A stretch of DNA of 64,000 bases from Balaenoptera acutorostrata. Its lineage: Eukaryota; Chordata; Mammalia; Artiodactyla; Balaenopteridae. Location of the stretch: positions 53,036,207 through 53,100,206 of the forward strand of contig NC_080078.1 of the NCBI RefSeq assembly GCF_949987535.1, given 5' to 3'. The stretch's first letter is position 1, and each line of letters starts with the position of its first letter. Under the pieces are notes generated by a model. That model saw only the letters and a list, made by a program, of their open reading frames with translations. It was not told the origin of the DNA and made no database searches. The position numbers were made by a program, and so were the translations under genes. Positions 35,305 to 48,288 of the stretch are shown one piece after another.

Positions 35305-36193
35305 CTGTATACCCTGGTCTTCTGGAACCTTATATAGTTCTAAAACAGCCTTACCCATGAATTAAGTAAAAAGAAGTCTAATTTATTTCACTAGCTACAC
35401 TCTCAGCACTAACAATAATGAGAAAGGTCAAAAGAAAAAATTTCATAGTTCTTGGAATAGATGGACAAATTGTTCCTGCTTCAGTACCTTTCTGTATGGA
35501 TGAGTTTTTCTCAATTTTTAGGTTACTAAGTAGCTTCTGTATTTCTGACATTAATTTTGCCACTCTCTTATCAGTAAAAGTGGATATTATACTATGTTCT
35601 TGCTGATAAATGACAATGTCAAAGGTTCAAAATGTACATCATTTTCCATTGTCAGATGAAAAAGACAGAGATAAGAGAATTGTGAGGGCAGGATTATAGG
35701 GTGAAGAGAAGAAATTACATGAAAAGATGGAGAAACGGGGAAGATACAAATCACAATAGAATCAGAAATTCCCCAGGGGAAAAGAACCAGGGTTGGAGAG
35801 ATTAATAATCAAGGGACCAAGGAGGGAAGAAATGGCTTAATGAGTGGGAAGTTTACTCTAGAGATGAAAAGAAAACCACAATGGAAAAAGGACTTGAAAT
35901 ATAATGTTGGGTAACATAAAAACAAAACAAAACCAGAAGAAAGCCAAGAGAGAGGAAGAGCTGTTTATTTTTTAAATTATTTAAATATAACATTTAGAAA
36001 ATAAGATATACCAATATACAATGATTTCTGAAGAGAGGAGGGAAAGTATCAATTTTTAAAATATCCCCATGTTATTCATTAGATAAATATCCAACTCCAG
36101 GTTAATGGAAATCAATTGTAGTTGTTCAATACTTTAGCGGTCATAGCCCAAAGTGGTCAGATATGTCTCTGGGGGGCGTGGGTGGATTTGGGG
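35305..36193. other. Unassigned non-coding sequence
   Basis: AT-rich; two complementary frames (35378-35563 minus, 35418-35606 plus) without domains. Confidence 0.45.
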
Positions 36194-36643
36194 TGTGGTG
36201 AGCAGAACGATGCCACCCCTCCACCCCATGGAAGATGTCCACATCCTAAACCCTGGAACCTGTGACTATGTTATCTTACATGGCAAAAGGGACTTTGCAG
36301 ACATGATTAAATTAAAGATCTTGTGACGGAGAGATGGGTGGGCCCCCATGAGAATCACAAGGGTTCTTATAAAACAGAAGAGGGAGGCAAGGGGATCAAA
36401 GAAGGAGATATGACAATAGGACTAGAAATCAGAGTGATGCAGCCATGAGCTACAAAATGTGGGTGACCTCCAGAAACCAGACAAGACAAAGAACAGATTC
36501 TCTCCTACAGTCTTCAGAAAAAGCACAGCCCTGCAGACCTTTTTTAGACATCTGACCTCTAGAACTATGAGATGATAAACTTTTATTGTTTTAAGCCACA
36601 AAGTTTATGGCAATTTGTTATAGTAGTAACAGGAAACTAATAC
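36194..36643 (+). mobile_element. MaLR solo LTR (MLT1 type)
   Basis: 'gcagaacgatgccacccctc', 'gatgtccacatcctaaaccc', 'tggcaaaagggactttgcag', 'cagccatgagctacaaaatg', 'acctctagaactatgagatg', 'ttgttttaagccacaaagtt' and end 'ggaaactaataca' are the MLT1 LTR in sense orientation. Confidence 0.9.
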
Positions 36644-38420
36644 AGGGTTCTTGGGGACACTGACTTGAACTGGAGAGCACATGCCTCCTCTAATGCAGAG
36701 AACGTGAGTCTGGGTTTTGCCAGATCTCCCAATCTGTTAGGAGATGCAGAAAATCTGTTTGCATAAAGTTAGCAACTAGTAATACTGTGCAGGATCATGT
36801 ATGGCCACAACATTGACTGTTGATCCTTATTTTCTTTATTGAATATGTCCCCTCATGTGATGCAGCTAGACTAAAAACAGGATGGATAAACTGATGGAAG
36901 AGACTTATCAGGCTCAGTGCTCCACTCCAGACCATTGCCCACATCAAAGTTTGCTGGGGCAAAGAGCTCAGCTCACAAAACTCCTATATTTCTGGCCAGA
37001 ATGCACTGAAAGCAACATGTGGTCCATCTTCTGCCCCCAAGTAATTTGGAAGCTGTACTTCAGAGTGTTAGATTTTCCTTACATTCTAGACAACCACTGG
37101 GGCCAACATGCTTTATAGAGTCATTCTGGAAAACAAAATTATTTTAGAAAAACATTTTGTTCTCTGTAGATGAAAGGAATTATTAAAGTGTTAAATGTTA
37201 AGACTAACACTGAAACATGGTCAGATACATGAGAATAACTTTTAAAAGTCAAGGGAAAAGAAACATAAAACTTCAAATTATTTTGCCTAAAAGTAATCCT
37301 TCTGTTAATTCTATCCTTAGGGCAAGTTGCTAGAAGAGGGGAGACATGAAGTTAATCACGCGTTCAGAGACAAGTGGCCTCTCTTAATATTCAGGCAATG
37401 AGCCAAGAGAATTTACTGAGTGAAGGCTCTCCAAAGCACTAAGCAAGAAAAAAAATAGGATCTGCAAAAGAAGTGTAAGATAGTGTTCTCACACAGAGGA
37501 ATTCTCATGGAGGAATTCTGTGCGATCCCTGGGAAGATGAGGCTAATACATAAAATAATTAGAGAGTAATTAACAGTCTTTATCTACACTGAAGATGATG
37601 CCAAAAGGTTGATAAGTCAATGAAATAGGTACTCAAGCAAGGGAGAGATGGTTGGAGATCTGACTTCCCGCAGGCAGGAAAGCTTCAGGATGGTTGGCTT
37701 TTATGCTGACCCTTCAAGGCTAGGCAGGATGTATGCAGGAAAAGTGTAAGATATGCCACTCGATAGAAACTGGCTTGGTGACTTCTGTCCTAGAATCTTA
37801 AGGTTTTAATTGAAGCTGAAAATACAATAAAACCTGAATAAATGGTGGCCCTTTATTATAAGATGAACTTAAAACAAATGCAAATGATGTGCAAGATATA
37901 GGAGAAGATAATTGCTATTTCTTTCTATTCCATTGGGGCTTGACATTGTAAGAGGAGGAAATAGTGACCATTTCGCACAATTCTCTACTTTATGTTACAT
38001 GATTATACAAATAAATGCAGGTATATGCCTCTAGTGCCCCAATTACATAAGATAAAATATTTAAATAAGAAGAAGTCTGATACTGTTGTAGCTGAGTAGA
38101 AAGTTGCTTAGATTTATAACCTGAATTTATGTTTTTCTTAAAACACGGTTCTCCAAGTTAGTTTATCAGAAATGACTTCAGCAAGTGTTTGCAAATATTA
38201 TTCTGTCCTTTCATCTCAGAGAAAAGCAACTTTAAATAGCTTGGAAAACAAGAACAGAGTAAATATGCATGTAGGGATTTTCTTTTTTTTTCTTCAGCCT
38301 ATAGGTAGCTAACTATGTTAGCCCTAACAAGATAGAGCCAGCCTCTGGTTTGAAATTTTGAATAGATAACTGTTGAATTACTTGATCAGTTTGGTTATAA
38401 GGATCACACACTGTGCTTTT
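36644..38420. other. Unassigned non-coding sequence
   Basis: A 78-codon frame at 36882-37118 has no recognised domain. No repeat family identified. Confidence 0.45.
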
Positions 38421-38757
38421 AAAAACTGCTTGGGGCTTCCCTGGTGGCGCAGTGGTTGAGAGTCTGCCCGCCAATGCGGGGGACACGGGTTCGAGCCCTG
38501 GTCTGGGAGGATCCCGCATGCCGCGGAACAACTTGGCCCGTGAGCCACAATTGCTGAGCCTGCGCGTCTGGAGCCTGTGCTCCGCAACAAGAGAGGCCGC
38601 GATAGTGAGAGGCCCGCGCATCGCGATGAAGAGTGGCCCCCACTTGCCGCAACTAGAGAAAGCCCTCGCACAGAAACGAAGACCCAACACAGCCATAAAT
38701 AAATAAATAAATAAATAAATTTGAAAAAAAAATATATATATATATTAAAAAACTGCT
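38421..38757 (+). mobile_element. CHR-2 type SINE, young-looking, with TSD
   Basis: Head 'tggggcttccctggtggcgc', 'cgggttcgagccctggtct' (box B region), 'gaagacccaacacagccata', then an (AAAT)n tail and a TA-rich end. TSD AAAAACTGCT at 38421-38430 and 38748-38757. CpG sites are kept more often than in the 1826 copy. Frames through it on both strands (38313-38706) are artefacts. Confidence 0.95.
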
Positions 38758-39959
38758 GGGCTATTTTCTTGCATTCCTTTATGAGAGAGAAAACATAAAC
38801 TTTCTATCCAATGATGTACTTTAAAAATCACTATAAATTTCTACATAGTATTCTGGAGAAAGACTGTAAAAGAAGCTTCTGAGCACCTACCACATAGTAC
38901 CTCTAACTCTGAGTTAGACTCTATGGATTTTTCTCACTGAAAATAGCTGAATACAACCATTGCTTAGAATTCAGGATTTCCTGGAAAAGCAAAATCCATC
39001 TCTATGTAAGTAACAGTTGAAGGAGCTGGGTGGGTTTTCAGAAGATGAGTCTCACGTTCCATTAAAGTGTTAAAGTGACTAGCGAAAATGAGCAAATCAA
39101 AAATGTGAGTTTTCCGGCACTTTCAAAGAATTCAAATTAAGTACTTTATAGCCCCGGAACAACTTTATGAACTTTTTCGTTTTGAGCATACTCTTTCTGC
39201 TATGCTACTTTCTTGCTAGGTATTTAAAAACTGCTTCTTTGTGACCAAAGACATTGCTGGACATTTTTACTTTCTGGCTACAGGTCATTCTGAGAGCCTG
39301 GAGTTTCAAGCTAGTTGCTGTCTGGTTAGTGTAGGTTTTACACAGCTCTGTGAATCCGTATCAGGGCGGATCCGAATCAATTACTTGAGGGCAAAGTTGA
39401 CACAAACTGCTGAATGCAAACATGGAATATCTCGGGAATTAAGATCATCACAGGGAACAGAGCTTTCTTTTCCTAGAGAAGCAGTGTGAACCAACATACA
39501 TTTCAGGCTCAGTCATGAAGTGAAGGCATCCTTGAATAAAATTTTCACAGGAAACAGCTGACCTGAAAAAGGATTTTCTTGTTTCTGTATCCAGAGAAAC
39601 CAGGTGCATTGGCCCCAAGAACCTCTTAGAATACGGTCACCCCCAGGTCTCTGCATCTCTATTGATATAAGAATCAACCAAGTCATTGGCAAGTAATCTG
39701 CGCCAAGGAAAAACCAGGTATTCTAAGTGACTGTTGTTAAAACTGATTTGTCAGGAATAAGAACACCATGAGTTAGTCCAAACCAAATACTAACTTGTTA
39801 GAAAGTGTTGTACAATATGTATTGCTAAGTATGAAAGTAACCTGCATGAAATAAAATTGATCAAAGTTTAGTTTCAAGAAATAAACTAATCACAAACCAG
39901 CTATTTGTGATCAATGAGTCCTCGTTTGGGAAGATTCACAAAAGAACATAAGAGACGAA
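38758..39959. other. Unassigned non-coding sequence
   Basis: A frame at 39241-39489 lacks recognisable domains. No repeat family seen. Confidence 0.45.
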
Positions 39960-40335
39960 AAGGGGCATGAGGGAACTTTCTCAGGTGATGGTAATGTTCT
40001 GTATCCTGACAGGGATTTACACCGGGGCATCCATTTGTCGAAGCTCAACTTACGTACAATGTGTGCATTTCATTGTATGCAAATTTCATATGAAACACTG
40101 TCAACAAATACTGAACTCTAGTTAATAATAAGAATGCTGCAATATGCAAACTGATTCCCGGGGCTTATTTTTAAGTGCATCAAAAATAAGATGGTGAGAG
40201 ACGGACAAAGGGATAGGCAGATAGATGTGATGAAACAAAATGTTAATGATGGAATCTAGGTGGTAGATATACAGCTGTTCACTATAAAACTTTCAAATTA
40301 CCATATGTGTGAAATTTTCATTAAAAAGGGTTGGA
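39960..40335 (+). mobile_element. Old L1 (L1M class) 3' end fragments
   Basis: 'atgagggaactttctcaggt', 'gatggtaatgttctgtatcc' and 'catttcattgtatgcaaatt', then 'aatctaggtggtagatatac' and 'accatatgtgtgaaattttc': worn L1M-type 3' sequence, possibly two pieces with a small insertion between. Confidence 0.75.
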
Positions 40336-40994
40336 GAAGAAAATACAATGGGAATAAAATTACTGAAGCATTTGGAGTGTCACACCACTTGCCCCACTGC
40401 CCACTTCTTCCTTACAGGAGTTCATAGGGTATCTAGGACCCTGACCGAATATTGATGTTGAAAACTCAAAGCACAAATTTAACAAGCTGAGACATGGAAG
40501 GTTTTTTTTTTTTTAAATCAACTGCCCAAAGCTGGTTGATTACATTGGAAAATTGCGTGTTACGTGGAAGGGAGAGAAGTAGCTCCCCACGGACAATGTT
40601 TCTATATTTAAATTCCCACTGAGCTGTAGTGGGGCACCTGCAAGCCAGGTTGGGCAGAGGATGCTGTTAGAAGACTCAGGAGCAAGATGCATAGAAGGCT
40701 CCTGACAGGCAGAGGGAGGGAGCGGATAGTTGTGGCAACTCGAGCGAGATTGTCCTGAGAGGCAAGGGGCAGGTCCTGGAAAGGACAGCTGTGGAGGCTC
40801 GTCAGAGGTTATGGTACCGCACATTCCTTCCCCAGAAAACAGCGGGTGACACATCACCTGTTACATCACCTGTGAAGGGCCAGTGTCTAAGGCTAGTCAG
40901 TTCACCTCAATCACATTCTCTGTCATTTGCTTCACAAACTCATTGCTTGGCATTGACTAGACAGTGTCCATTAGGTTCAAAATAATCGTCTGGG
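40336..40994. other. Unassigned non-coding sequence
   Basis: No family recognised; short frames at 40540-40857 (minus) and 40791-40985 (plus) are unsupported. Confidence 0.45.
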
Positions 40995-41160
40995 AGGTGT
41001 TTGGTAGTCAAAGAGTGGTCCCTGAACCTGCAGCATCGGCAGTCCCTGGGAGTTTATTAGAAATGCAGAGTCACAGGCCTCATCCCACACCTGCTGTATT
41101 AGAATTTGCTGTTTAACCAAATCACAGATGATTCGTACACACATTCAAGTGTGAAAAGAA
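40995..41160 (+). mobile_element. hAT-type MITE (MER3/MER5-like)
   Basis: 'aagagtggtccctgaacctg', 'gagtttattagaaatgcaga', 'cacacctgctgtattagaat' and 'cagatgattcgtacacacat' match the same MITE group as 35118, opposite orientation; ends eroded. Confidence 0.75.
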
Positions 41161-42364
41161 GTGGCGTGATCTTATGAGGAGCCTGTAGGTCCAGCCTCAG
41201 GGACCTAGGTCTTCCCAGTAGCAGCTTTAACTTCAGACACAGAGGACAAGTGTAGGTACACAGATGAGTCATACGAAGCCTTGTTGGCCCCTTGTCTCCT
41301 GTAAGCATCTTCCCCTGACGACTGCTTTCTCCCTGCAATGCTGCGACCTCACCCCCACCTGGGAAAGAGAGCTGCTGGACCCCTGACACCCTGGAGGGTC
41401 TATCACAATAAACACATCGGAACCTGCTGCGAGCACCTTTGAAAGTTTCATATTTTCCAACGGGTCTAGAAATATTCCATATATCTTTGGAGAGGGGATC
41501 ACTTCACATGTAATTGCTCTTTAATGTAAAAAGGGTATAAAATGTTCTCTCCAACAGGTAACTATCAGAGGAGTTCTCAGGCTACCACCCCTCTTTTCGG
41601 CTGTAAGACAGCTGGGAAGATTCTTCATCCCCCTTAAAAACAGCCACGGAATGTGGAATGCTGCATTTTATTCATGTATCACATATACATCTGTCTAGAA
41701 AGTGTATTTTAATGACCATGTTTTATTTCAGCCATTGTAAAAGAAACTGTTTCATGCTCAAATATCTGTGGCTAGTCAATGGTTCACACAAAACTAAAGG
41801 TTTTACATTTTCTTTCATAATAACATGTCTTGAAAGACACTAAGAGGTTCCTAACAAAACAAAGTACACAAATATGAAAGATTTTTCTAAATCATCTGAA
41901 GCCAATTACTCCGTACTCACTGCGAGTTTCATACTTCAACATCATTTCTTTGTCTGTAAATATATGCAACTATGTGAAAAATGGTTTTTAAAAATATGAT
42001 TACCAAATACCAAAAACCAACTTTCTAAGTTATTGATTCCCACTTTTATTTCAGGATGGAATTTTACATATTGTCCAGTCAACTTTCCAAGACAATAAGT
42101 ACAAAGTATATTTTCATTCTCACTTCTTATTTAGGAAGAGAATTTTTAAAATAATCATTTTGCCTATCTTAATATAGTTTTTAAAAAAATGGCAATCAAA
42201 ATATAAGACATTGAAATCTGTCCCACACTTTCATTACTAATTATGAAACAAAAGTAATTCAGTTTTTTTAATAATTCATGCATAATGGAAAAATGTTTAA
42301 CACTGTGCTATATTGCATCATATTTAGGTATTCACAGAAAACATTTTCAAGAGACAGGTTGATT
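41161..42364. other. Unassigned non-coding sequence
   Basis: AT-rich after 41640; no gene or repeat family recognised. Confidence 0.45.
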
Positions 42365-42465
42365 TTTTTTTTTGCTAGACTTAATTTTTTCGAGTAGCTT
42401 TACATTCAAAGCAAAACTAGGCAGAAGGTACAGAGATTTCTCATATACCCCTATAAAGGTGGTTA
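42365..42465 (-). mobile_element. Old L1 fragment, antisense
   Basis: 'gagtagctttacattcaaag', 'caaaactaggcagaaggtac' and 'agagatttctcatatacccc' resemble a recurring L1M 3'-region motif read reversed. Confidence 0.65.
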
Positions 42466-43884
42466 ATCTTTAAATATGCAAAAATGCTAAATGACAGACA
42501 CACAAAACTCCTACCAGCCAATCAACTCATATAGACAAATGCCTTATTGAAAAATCTATTCGAGTTCCAGTCAAGTTTAGGAAAATTTTATAAAAAGAGA
42601 CATCGAAATAAATCTGTATCTAATTAATGCCAGAATTACCACAAAACAATAGTGTCTAATTTACTTTGTTATCTTATTTTGTCTTAGGTTTCTCCCTTAT
42701 TAGAAAATCTAAAGAAAAAAAATCAGTAATGACTAAATAAAATAATCTTCATGGAAAGTCTGAATGGTCTAAGAAATTTAAAAACAAACAAGTATTTTCT
42801 TTTTAAGTATTTTCTGCCACTTCATAAACCGGTACCTGCTTACCTTCAGGGACCACAAAAATAAAACTGTGACAGCCCTACTACAAGCTGTAAAAAAAAA
42901 CATAAAATTATCAAAATGACCTCCCTTGGTAAACCTTAACTTCCACTCATAAAGCCAGTTTTCATTATGTTCTCTTACCTGAAAAGCAGTAAGTAGGCTT
43001 TAAACTTCACCCAGTCAGAAACAGGCTCTTGAGAGCTTGCCTGGTGCAGGCTGAGAACTGCAGGGCAATCACAGGTCTGGGATAAGCTCACTCTTTCCAG
43101 AAGGGGAGGAGGGGGCAAGAGACTCAGGATGAATAAGCCCCAGGCAGCCAGCACATGGAAGGATACTGGTCCTCCCTGCAGAGTCCCACCCACGGCCACA
43201 AAGTGAGAGGCTGGGCAAACAGTGCCCACAGCCACAACAAAATATCCAGACACAGTGGCCGAGAAAGACTCTTTTCACTATTCCAAGCACAACGACAAAT
43301 ATAGCAAATGCTTTTGACTGGCATCGTGCCAAATAACTGCCCGGGAATGAGTAAGAGGCCTCACACCCAACAAGAAGTGCCACTTGATCAGAGGTTGGGG
43401 TTTCTTGACAGGAAGAGGAAAATTTGAAACCTACACCTGAACTCGTCCTTAAAATAAATCTTTGGTTCTTCTACAATGAAGGCTATGAAAATTCAAGCTA
43501 TAAATCTAAAGGAAGGCCCAAATGATTAACCACATTCAGGAACTGTAATAACTTGTGAGCTGCTGAGAACCTTTGTTTCAACTTCCCCATCTGGCTGCCA
43601 CGTTTTGCCTATTTTCCTCCTCCGTAACACCTTCAGTGTCCAAGAAAGAAAGAAAACTTTTTACGCTTTTAAATTACAAGTAATGCTGATCTAAAGAAAA
43701 ATAAATAAGAACTAATATCTAAAGTGAGATCTGGAGATTATATCCTTTGCAAAGATAGTAAAATGTGGAGACTTTGGCCCTAGAAATATATCTCAAGAGT
43801 ATTTTAATTCTACATCAAATTAAGGTACTAACACACACACACACTTATACATGTCTCCTGATCTATCCGCCCGCAAGTGCTAGC
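42466..43884. other. Unassigned non-coding sequence
   Basis: Minus-strand frames 42975-43253 and 43069-43383 overlap each other in different frames and show no domain. A (CA)6 run lies near 43832. Confidence 0.45.
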
Positions 43885-43930
43885 TAAAAATAAAACAAAA
43901 TAAAATGAAATAAAACAAAATAAAATGAAA
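43885..43930. repeat. (AAAAT/AAAAC)n pentanucleotide array
   Basis: About nine AAAA(T/C) units with 'taaaatgaaa' interruptions. Confidence 0.88.
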
Positions 43931-44375
43931 ATCAGCTTTTTCCCAAATGTGCCAGAGAATGTAAAATGTTTTACAAAACAAGGTTCCAAGAGTAAAGATT
44001 CAGGGTGGTCAACCTATATTAATGTCAACAGACTCGTACACGGCAGAATTTCTGTTTTTAATACGCTCATGTTCGTCATCCATATATTAAAAGAAACATT
44101 TTATGCATTTTTCCCAATTATTTAACCATGGGACCCTTTATTTGAGGGGCATCCAGAGGGAATCGGATTTTGTGAGACAGATTTGGGAAGTGCTAATAAC
44201 TTTAGATTCCACTTGCCAATTCTTAAGCAACACACCTGACATTATGATGAGTTTTCAAAGCACTTAGAAAAGCCATTACATATTAGGCTTCCTGTCTACC
44301 TCCAAATTATACTAACCTCTATGAAATTCCAGTGTGATCAGTTTCTAGATTATGCAATATTATTAAACGGTAAAT
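43931..44375. other. Unassigned non-coding sequence
   Basis: Nothing recognised. Confidence 0.45.
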
Positions 44376-44645
44376 GTGTTTTCCAAAGAGAAACATGAGG
44401 AACAGAAGCAGACTATCCGTGTATTTAATGGGCATCTCCTTCTTTCCACTGATATGCTAGAAAACGAGCGACAGCACGGTATCCGGCCTCAAGCAGTCGG
44501 ACGCTTTGTTGGAGCCCCTGCAGCTGCTCTGGTGGGCACGCAGCTGTACCAGGTCACCCATTTGCCCTCCAAAGTTGAACGTCAGACCTCAGGGATGAAC
44601 ATTCAGCCAATGTATCCTACAGAGTGGGCACCCCAGCCAAAATAA
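44376..44645 (+). other. Unrecognised 89-codon open frame, coding-like
   Basis: Open from ATG at 44376 to TAA at 44643-44645. The product is hydrophilic apart from an Ala/Val-rich stretch (GRFVGAPAAALVGTQLY, about residues 42-58), with a Pro/Gln end. The DNA keeps about eight CpGs in 44460-44590 while neighbours have few, which can reflect function or recent arrival. No family recognised, no splice-site pair or poly-A tail I would defend. Could be an exon-like fragment, a retrocopy piece or chance. Confidence 0.25.
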
Positions 44646-45324
44646 CGATGCCAAGGCAGGAGTAACCACCACCTAAACGCCATACCAACCGCACCCATAT
44701 GTGCACATTTCAACCACTTTACATGTGATTCAAGAGGAAGAAACTGAGTTGTGTGCCTCCAGCAAAGCAGGTGTAAAACCTGACTACCTCTCCCCCCCCA
44801 ACGCCTCCTCTCCTCTCAAATCCCGGAGCCCTGCGCGCTCCCAGCAATCCCTGGACATCCATCCTGCCGTTCTCATTTAGGTGAAAAAGCAGGTTTTCAG
44901 GATAGACTGGCAGTTCACAGCTGCTCCACTGAGATAATTGTCACAATGACCCCTCATTCATCCGCCCTGACTACTCCAGAACAAACTACGGCACACAAGT
45001 TATTTTTCCAAATCATGTCCCTTTAAAGACGGACTTCTTTCTAAAATGAGGTATATTCCCCTGATGCTTCTAATAAGAAGATATTTAACATAATTTTAAA
45101 ACTATGTCTTTCGTTCATAAATACAGATTCTACTGAATAAAGGCAGTCATAAGTATAATACTCTACTGAAGAGACCAGTATAATAGGTTGAGAAAAATAT
45201 TTTACTTAAGAAGTGATCCAGAAGACATGGGATGGTATTTCTACATCTGTAAAATAGCAATAAAATTGCTTATTAAAAAAATTATGTCACAAGGTTGCAT
45301 TAGAAAAATACAAACTCCAACCAC
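44646..45324. other. Unassigned non-coding sequence
   Basis: Nothing recognised. Confidence 0.45.
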
Positions 45325-45422
45325 TGAGTTAGAGTATATATACATACATATCTGAATCACTTTGCTGTACACCTGAAACTAACACAACATAGTAAATCAA
45401 CTAAATTTCAATTAAAAAAAAA
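45325..45422 (+). mobile_element. L1 3' end stub
   Basis: 'tatctgaatcactttgctgt', 'acacctgaaactaacacaac', 'atagtaaatcaactaaattt' and an A tail: only the last ~95 bp of the older L1 3'-UTR type. Confidence 0.9.
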
Positions 45423-45424
45423 AG

Positions 45425-45572
45425 GTAATGTTGTGAGGTGATGAATGTGCTAACCTTACTGTAGTAATCATTTCACAATATATATGTATATCAAATCATC
45501 ATGTCATACTCATATACCTTAAATTTACACAATGTTATATGTCAATTATATCTCGATAAAGCTGGAAAAAAC
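45425..45572 (+). mobile_element. Old L1M 3' end abutting a younger stub
   Basis: 'gatgaatgtgctaaccttac', 'agtaatcatttcacaatata', 'accttaaatttacacaatgt' and 'ctcgataaagctggaaaaa' are an L1M-type terminus. Confidence 0.8.
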
Positions 45573-47589
45573 AAAGGTACAGTAACTATTAAAAAAAGAA
45601 AATATTATAAATCTTGATAATATAAAAAATAATAAGTAATATAATTTATTACCACAAGCAAGTAAAGATCACAATATAAACCTAAATTATAGAAGGAAAA
45701 AAAAGAAGAAACATGGAGGATATTGCATAATCAAGAAACAAAGAAAACATCAAACCAGGAACAAGGGTTGCATCCCCGGAGACCCACCTGTACCTCCAAG
45801 CTCTCTTCCAAGTAAAGGCTTTCTGCCTTGGTCTTACAGAGCCTCTGCCTCCTGGGGCTTTAAGAGAGACATACTTTGATATTCCTTGGATTTGCTCCAA
45901 AGGTCACCAAATTTGGCAGATATTCTTCAGTCTTTTGGCCTACAGCCATTTCCTACTTTTAGTAAAGTTTTCCCCCACTGTTAGTAATTTTTTTTTTTTT
46001 TCATCTCCACCGTTTCAGGGAAAAGAAAAGACACTTATACTCAAAGTCCTTTAACAGAACCCTGCACCTCCCAACTTGCTCTAAGTTTCTTACTGTTTTC
46101 TACATGCTTTAGTTTTCCTGTCTGTCCTCTGTCTCCCTCTAACTGCCTCTTCCCTTTCAAATCTCCTGGTGCTTAAATCACTGGTCTGCTGAGCCAACTT
46201 GCACCTCCTGCAGGAGACAGCTGGGTGTATTTCTTCCCATCTCCGGTCACAGTGGGAGTATTTACACCACAGCAATCAGCAGACAATACAAAACAAGCTT
46301 CTTCTCCCTCCCCCTTCTCGGAGCCAGCTGTTAAACATTTACCAGCACACTACTGGAAAGGTCTGTGAATTTACAAAACAGCCTTTTCGAATGGTAAAGT
46401 AAGGATATAAAAATTTTTACTGAGAACGAGAAAAGGCTTATATTTTAGCTTTTTTTTTTTTAATTAGTTGGTACAGACAGCTTTATATACTTGACACTGC
46501 CAGGTAAGCAACCTCAACAAGATACACCAGTGTTACTACAATGAAATACTATAGGAGCAGTGAACACGAATAAAGGTTGTGTTTCCAAAGTAAATGCCAC
46601 CCTTTCCAATTGCCTTTAATATACTTCTATAGCATCTTTCCTCCTAGTAGGTCTTAATGGTATATTAAATCTATTTATGATTATCTAGAAATTTAAGAAA
46701 GGATTAGCATATTCTTTTACTGCGACGTGATAAACAAGAAAACGTTTAGGTTCAGGCAGATCTGCCTCCTTCCGTTCTTCCTCTCCCCCAAATCCCAAAA
46801 ACACACAAAAATCACATTTCTTGCATCCTTTTTTTCCCAAAAGTCTATGGATCGAAGACCAAAACAACAGTGCCTTTGGTCCTCCCAACCTTGTTAAAGA
46901 GAAAGTTTAAAGCCCACAACCCAGTAAACTCACGGCAGTCAGCTCACTGTTCCAGGGAACAAAGGACAAATTAGCAGAGAACATTACTTTAAAACATAGT
47001 AATGACATTCTAACAAACACTGCCAATTCAGTCCACATGCATCATCCACCTAGGAAATCATGAAACAAAAAGATCTGACAAAAACAAAAAAAGGAGCACT
47101 CTGTGAAGAAATAAACAACAAAAACTATCACATGAACTTATGCACTCAACAATGTTCCTCTAACTCTTCATGCTAGCTGCGTTCAACATCTTTTACTGCA
47201 TTACTGATTATCAGTATTAAGTCAGTCTATCAATATGATTAGGGCTATTGAATCGTATCTTATTAATAATTATCAGTAAAAAGTAAAAAAGGTAGTTATC
47301 TTTAAAGTTAGAACAGAATCCACAGAACAATAAAAATGCTTCCTAAGTTCTTTTGTCTAAAATTTATTCTACTCCAAGAAAAATAAAATAGACAACACAT
47401 GGCATAAGCAATGTCAGATATTATTCAAGAAAGATAACCTTATTTTTGTCTTACCATTTCGAGTCAATAAAGTAAAATTCATTTCACAGAACTTGATTTG
47501 TAAACTGGCAGTGCTCTGTGCTGTAATTCAAATTTCCCTATCATCACCTGTCAGACACCAGTGATCAGGGGCTCCTGGTTTGTAGTTAA
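45573..47589. other. Unassigned non-coding sequence
   Basis: T and A runs near 45986 and 46451; no family or gene recognised. Small frames (45682-45900, 46090-46275, 46199-46402, 46685-46888) are unsupported. Confidence 0.45.
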
Positions 47590-47815
47590 GCTGGACAGCA
47601 ACAGGTTGGGATCGGACACACCGGAGTTGCCATCAGAGTTATTTAATTTTGGACAAGTTACTTAACCTCCGTATGGTTTAGATTTCTCATCTCTAAAAGA
47701 GGAACAAAAATCACCACTACACAGGTTAATGAAATTTTTTAAATAAGAAAATCTACATAAAACTCTTAACGTATCATCTGGTATACAGTAAGTACTCAAT
47801 AAACTGGGATAATAA
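47590..47815 (+). mobile_element. MIR SINE
   Basis: 'ggacaagttacttaacctcc', 'ttagatttctcatctctaaa', 'caggttaatgaaatttttta' and 'gtatacagtaagtactcaat' follow MIR core and tail in sense orientation. Confidence 0.8.
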
Positions 47816-47894
47816 CTTATTACTGTCACTATCTAGTATCATTGCTTTCACATAATATGCCAACCACTCAGCTGCTTTGGAATCACAGTAATTT

Positions 47895-48070
47895 CGACCA
47901 GAGCTCCTCAAACTTTTACATGCACACAAATCACCTGGGGATTTTGTTGAAAAATGCAGACTGTGATTTGAGAGGTTGGCTGTGGGGCCTGAGACCCTAT
48001 ATTTTAACAGGCTCCCAGGTGATGCTGCTGCGGCTGGTCCCGGGGTCATGCTTTGAATATCAAGGATTTG
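47895..48070 (-). mobile_element. hAT-type MITE (MER3/MER5-like)
   Basis: 'gctcctcaaacttttacatg', 'caaatcacctggggattttg', 'tattttaacaggctcccagg' and 'tgatgctgctgcggctggtc' match the MITE family seen at 35118. Frames 47774-48166 (minus) and 47842-48135 (plus) run through it and are shadows. Confidence 0.8.
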
Positions 48071-48288
48071 GACCACCTGGATATTCCCCCAACCATCACC
48101 ACGACTCCCCCCGCCCCCCAGGCATAGCTGGCTGAAAACCCAAACATTGAGTCCGCAATCCAACATTACCTTCCCTATAAAAATAGAACTCTTCCTTTAA
48201 AATTGGTAAAAGCTATGAACCACTTGAGATAATTGCTAAATATAGAATACAATTATAAGAAAGGCAAGGAATGGCTTCACTCGGGAAA

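Noticed and set aside
38313..38706. Four overlapping frames of 77-127 codons
   Set aside because: They run through a CHR-2 SINE on both strands; the same pattern recurs at the 56742 copy.
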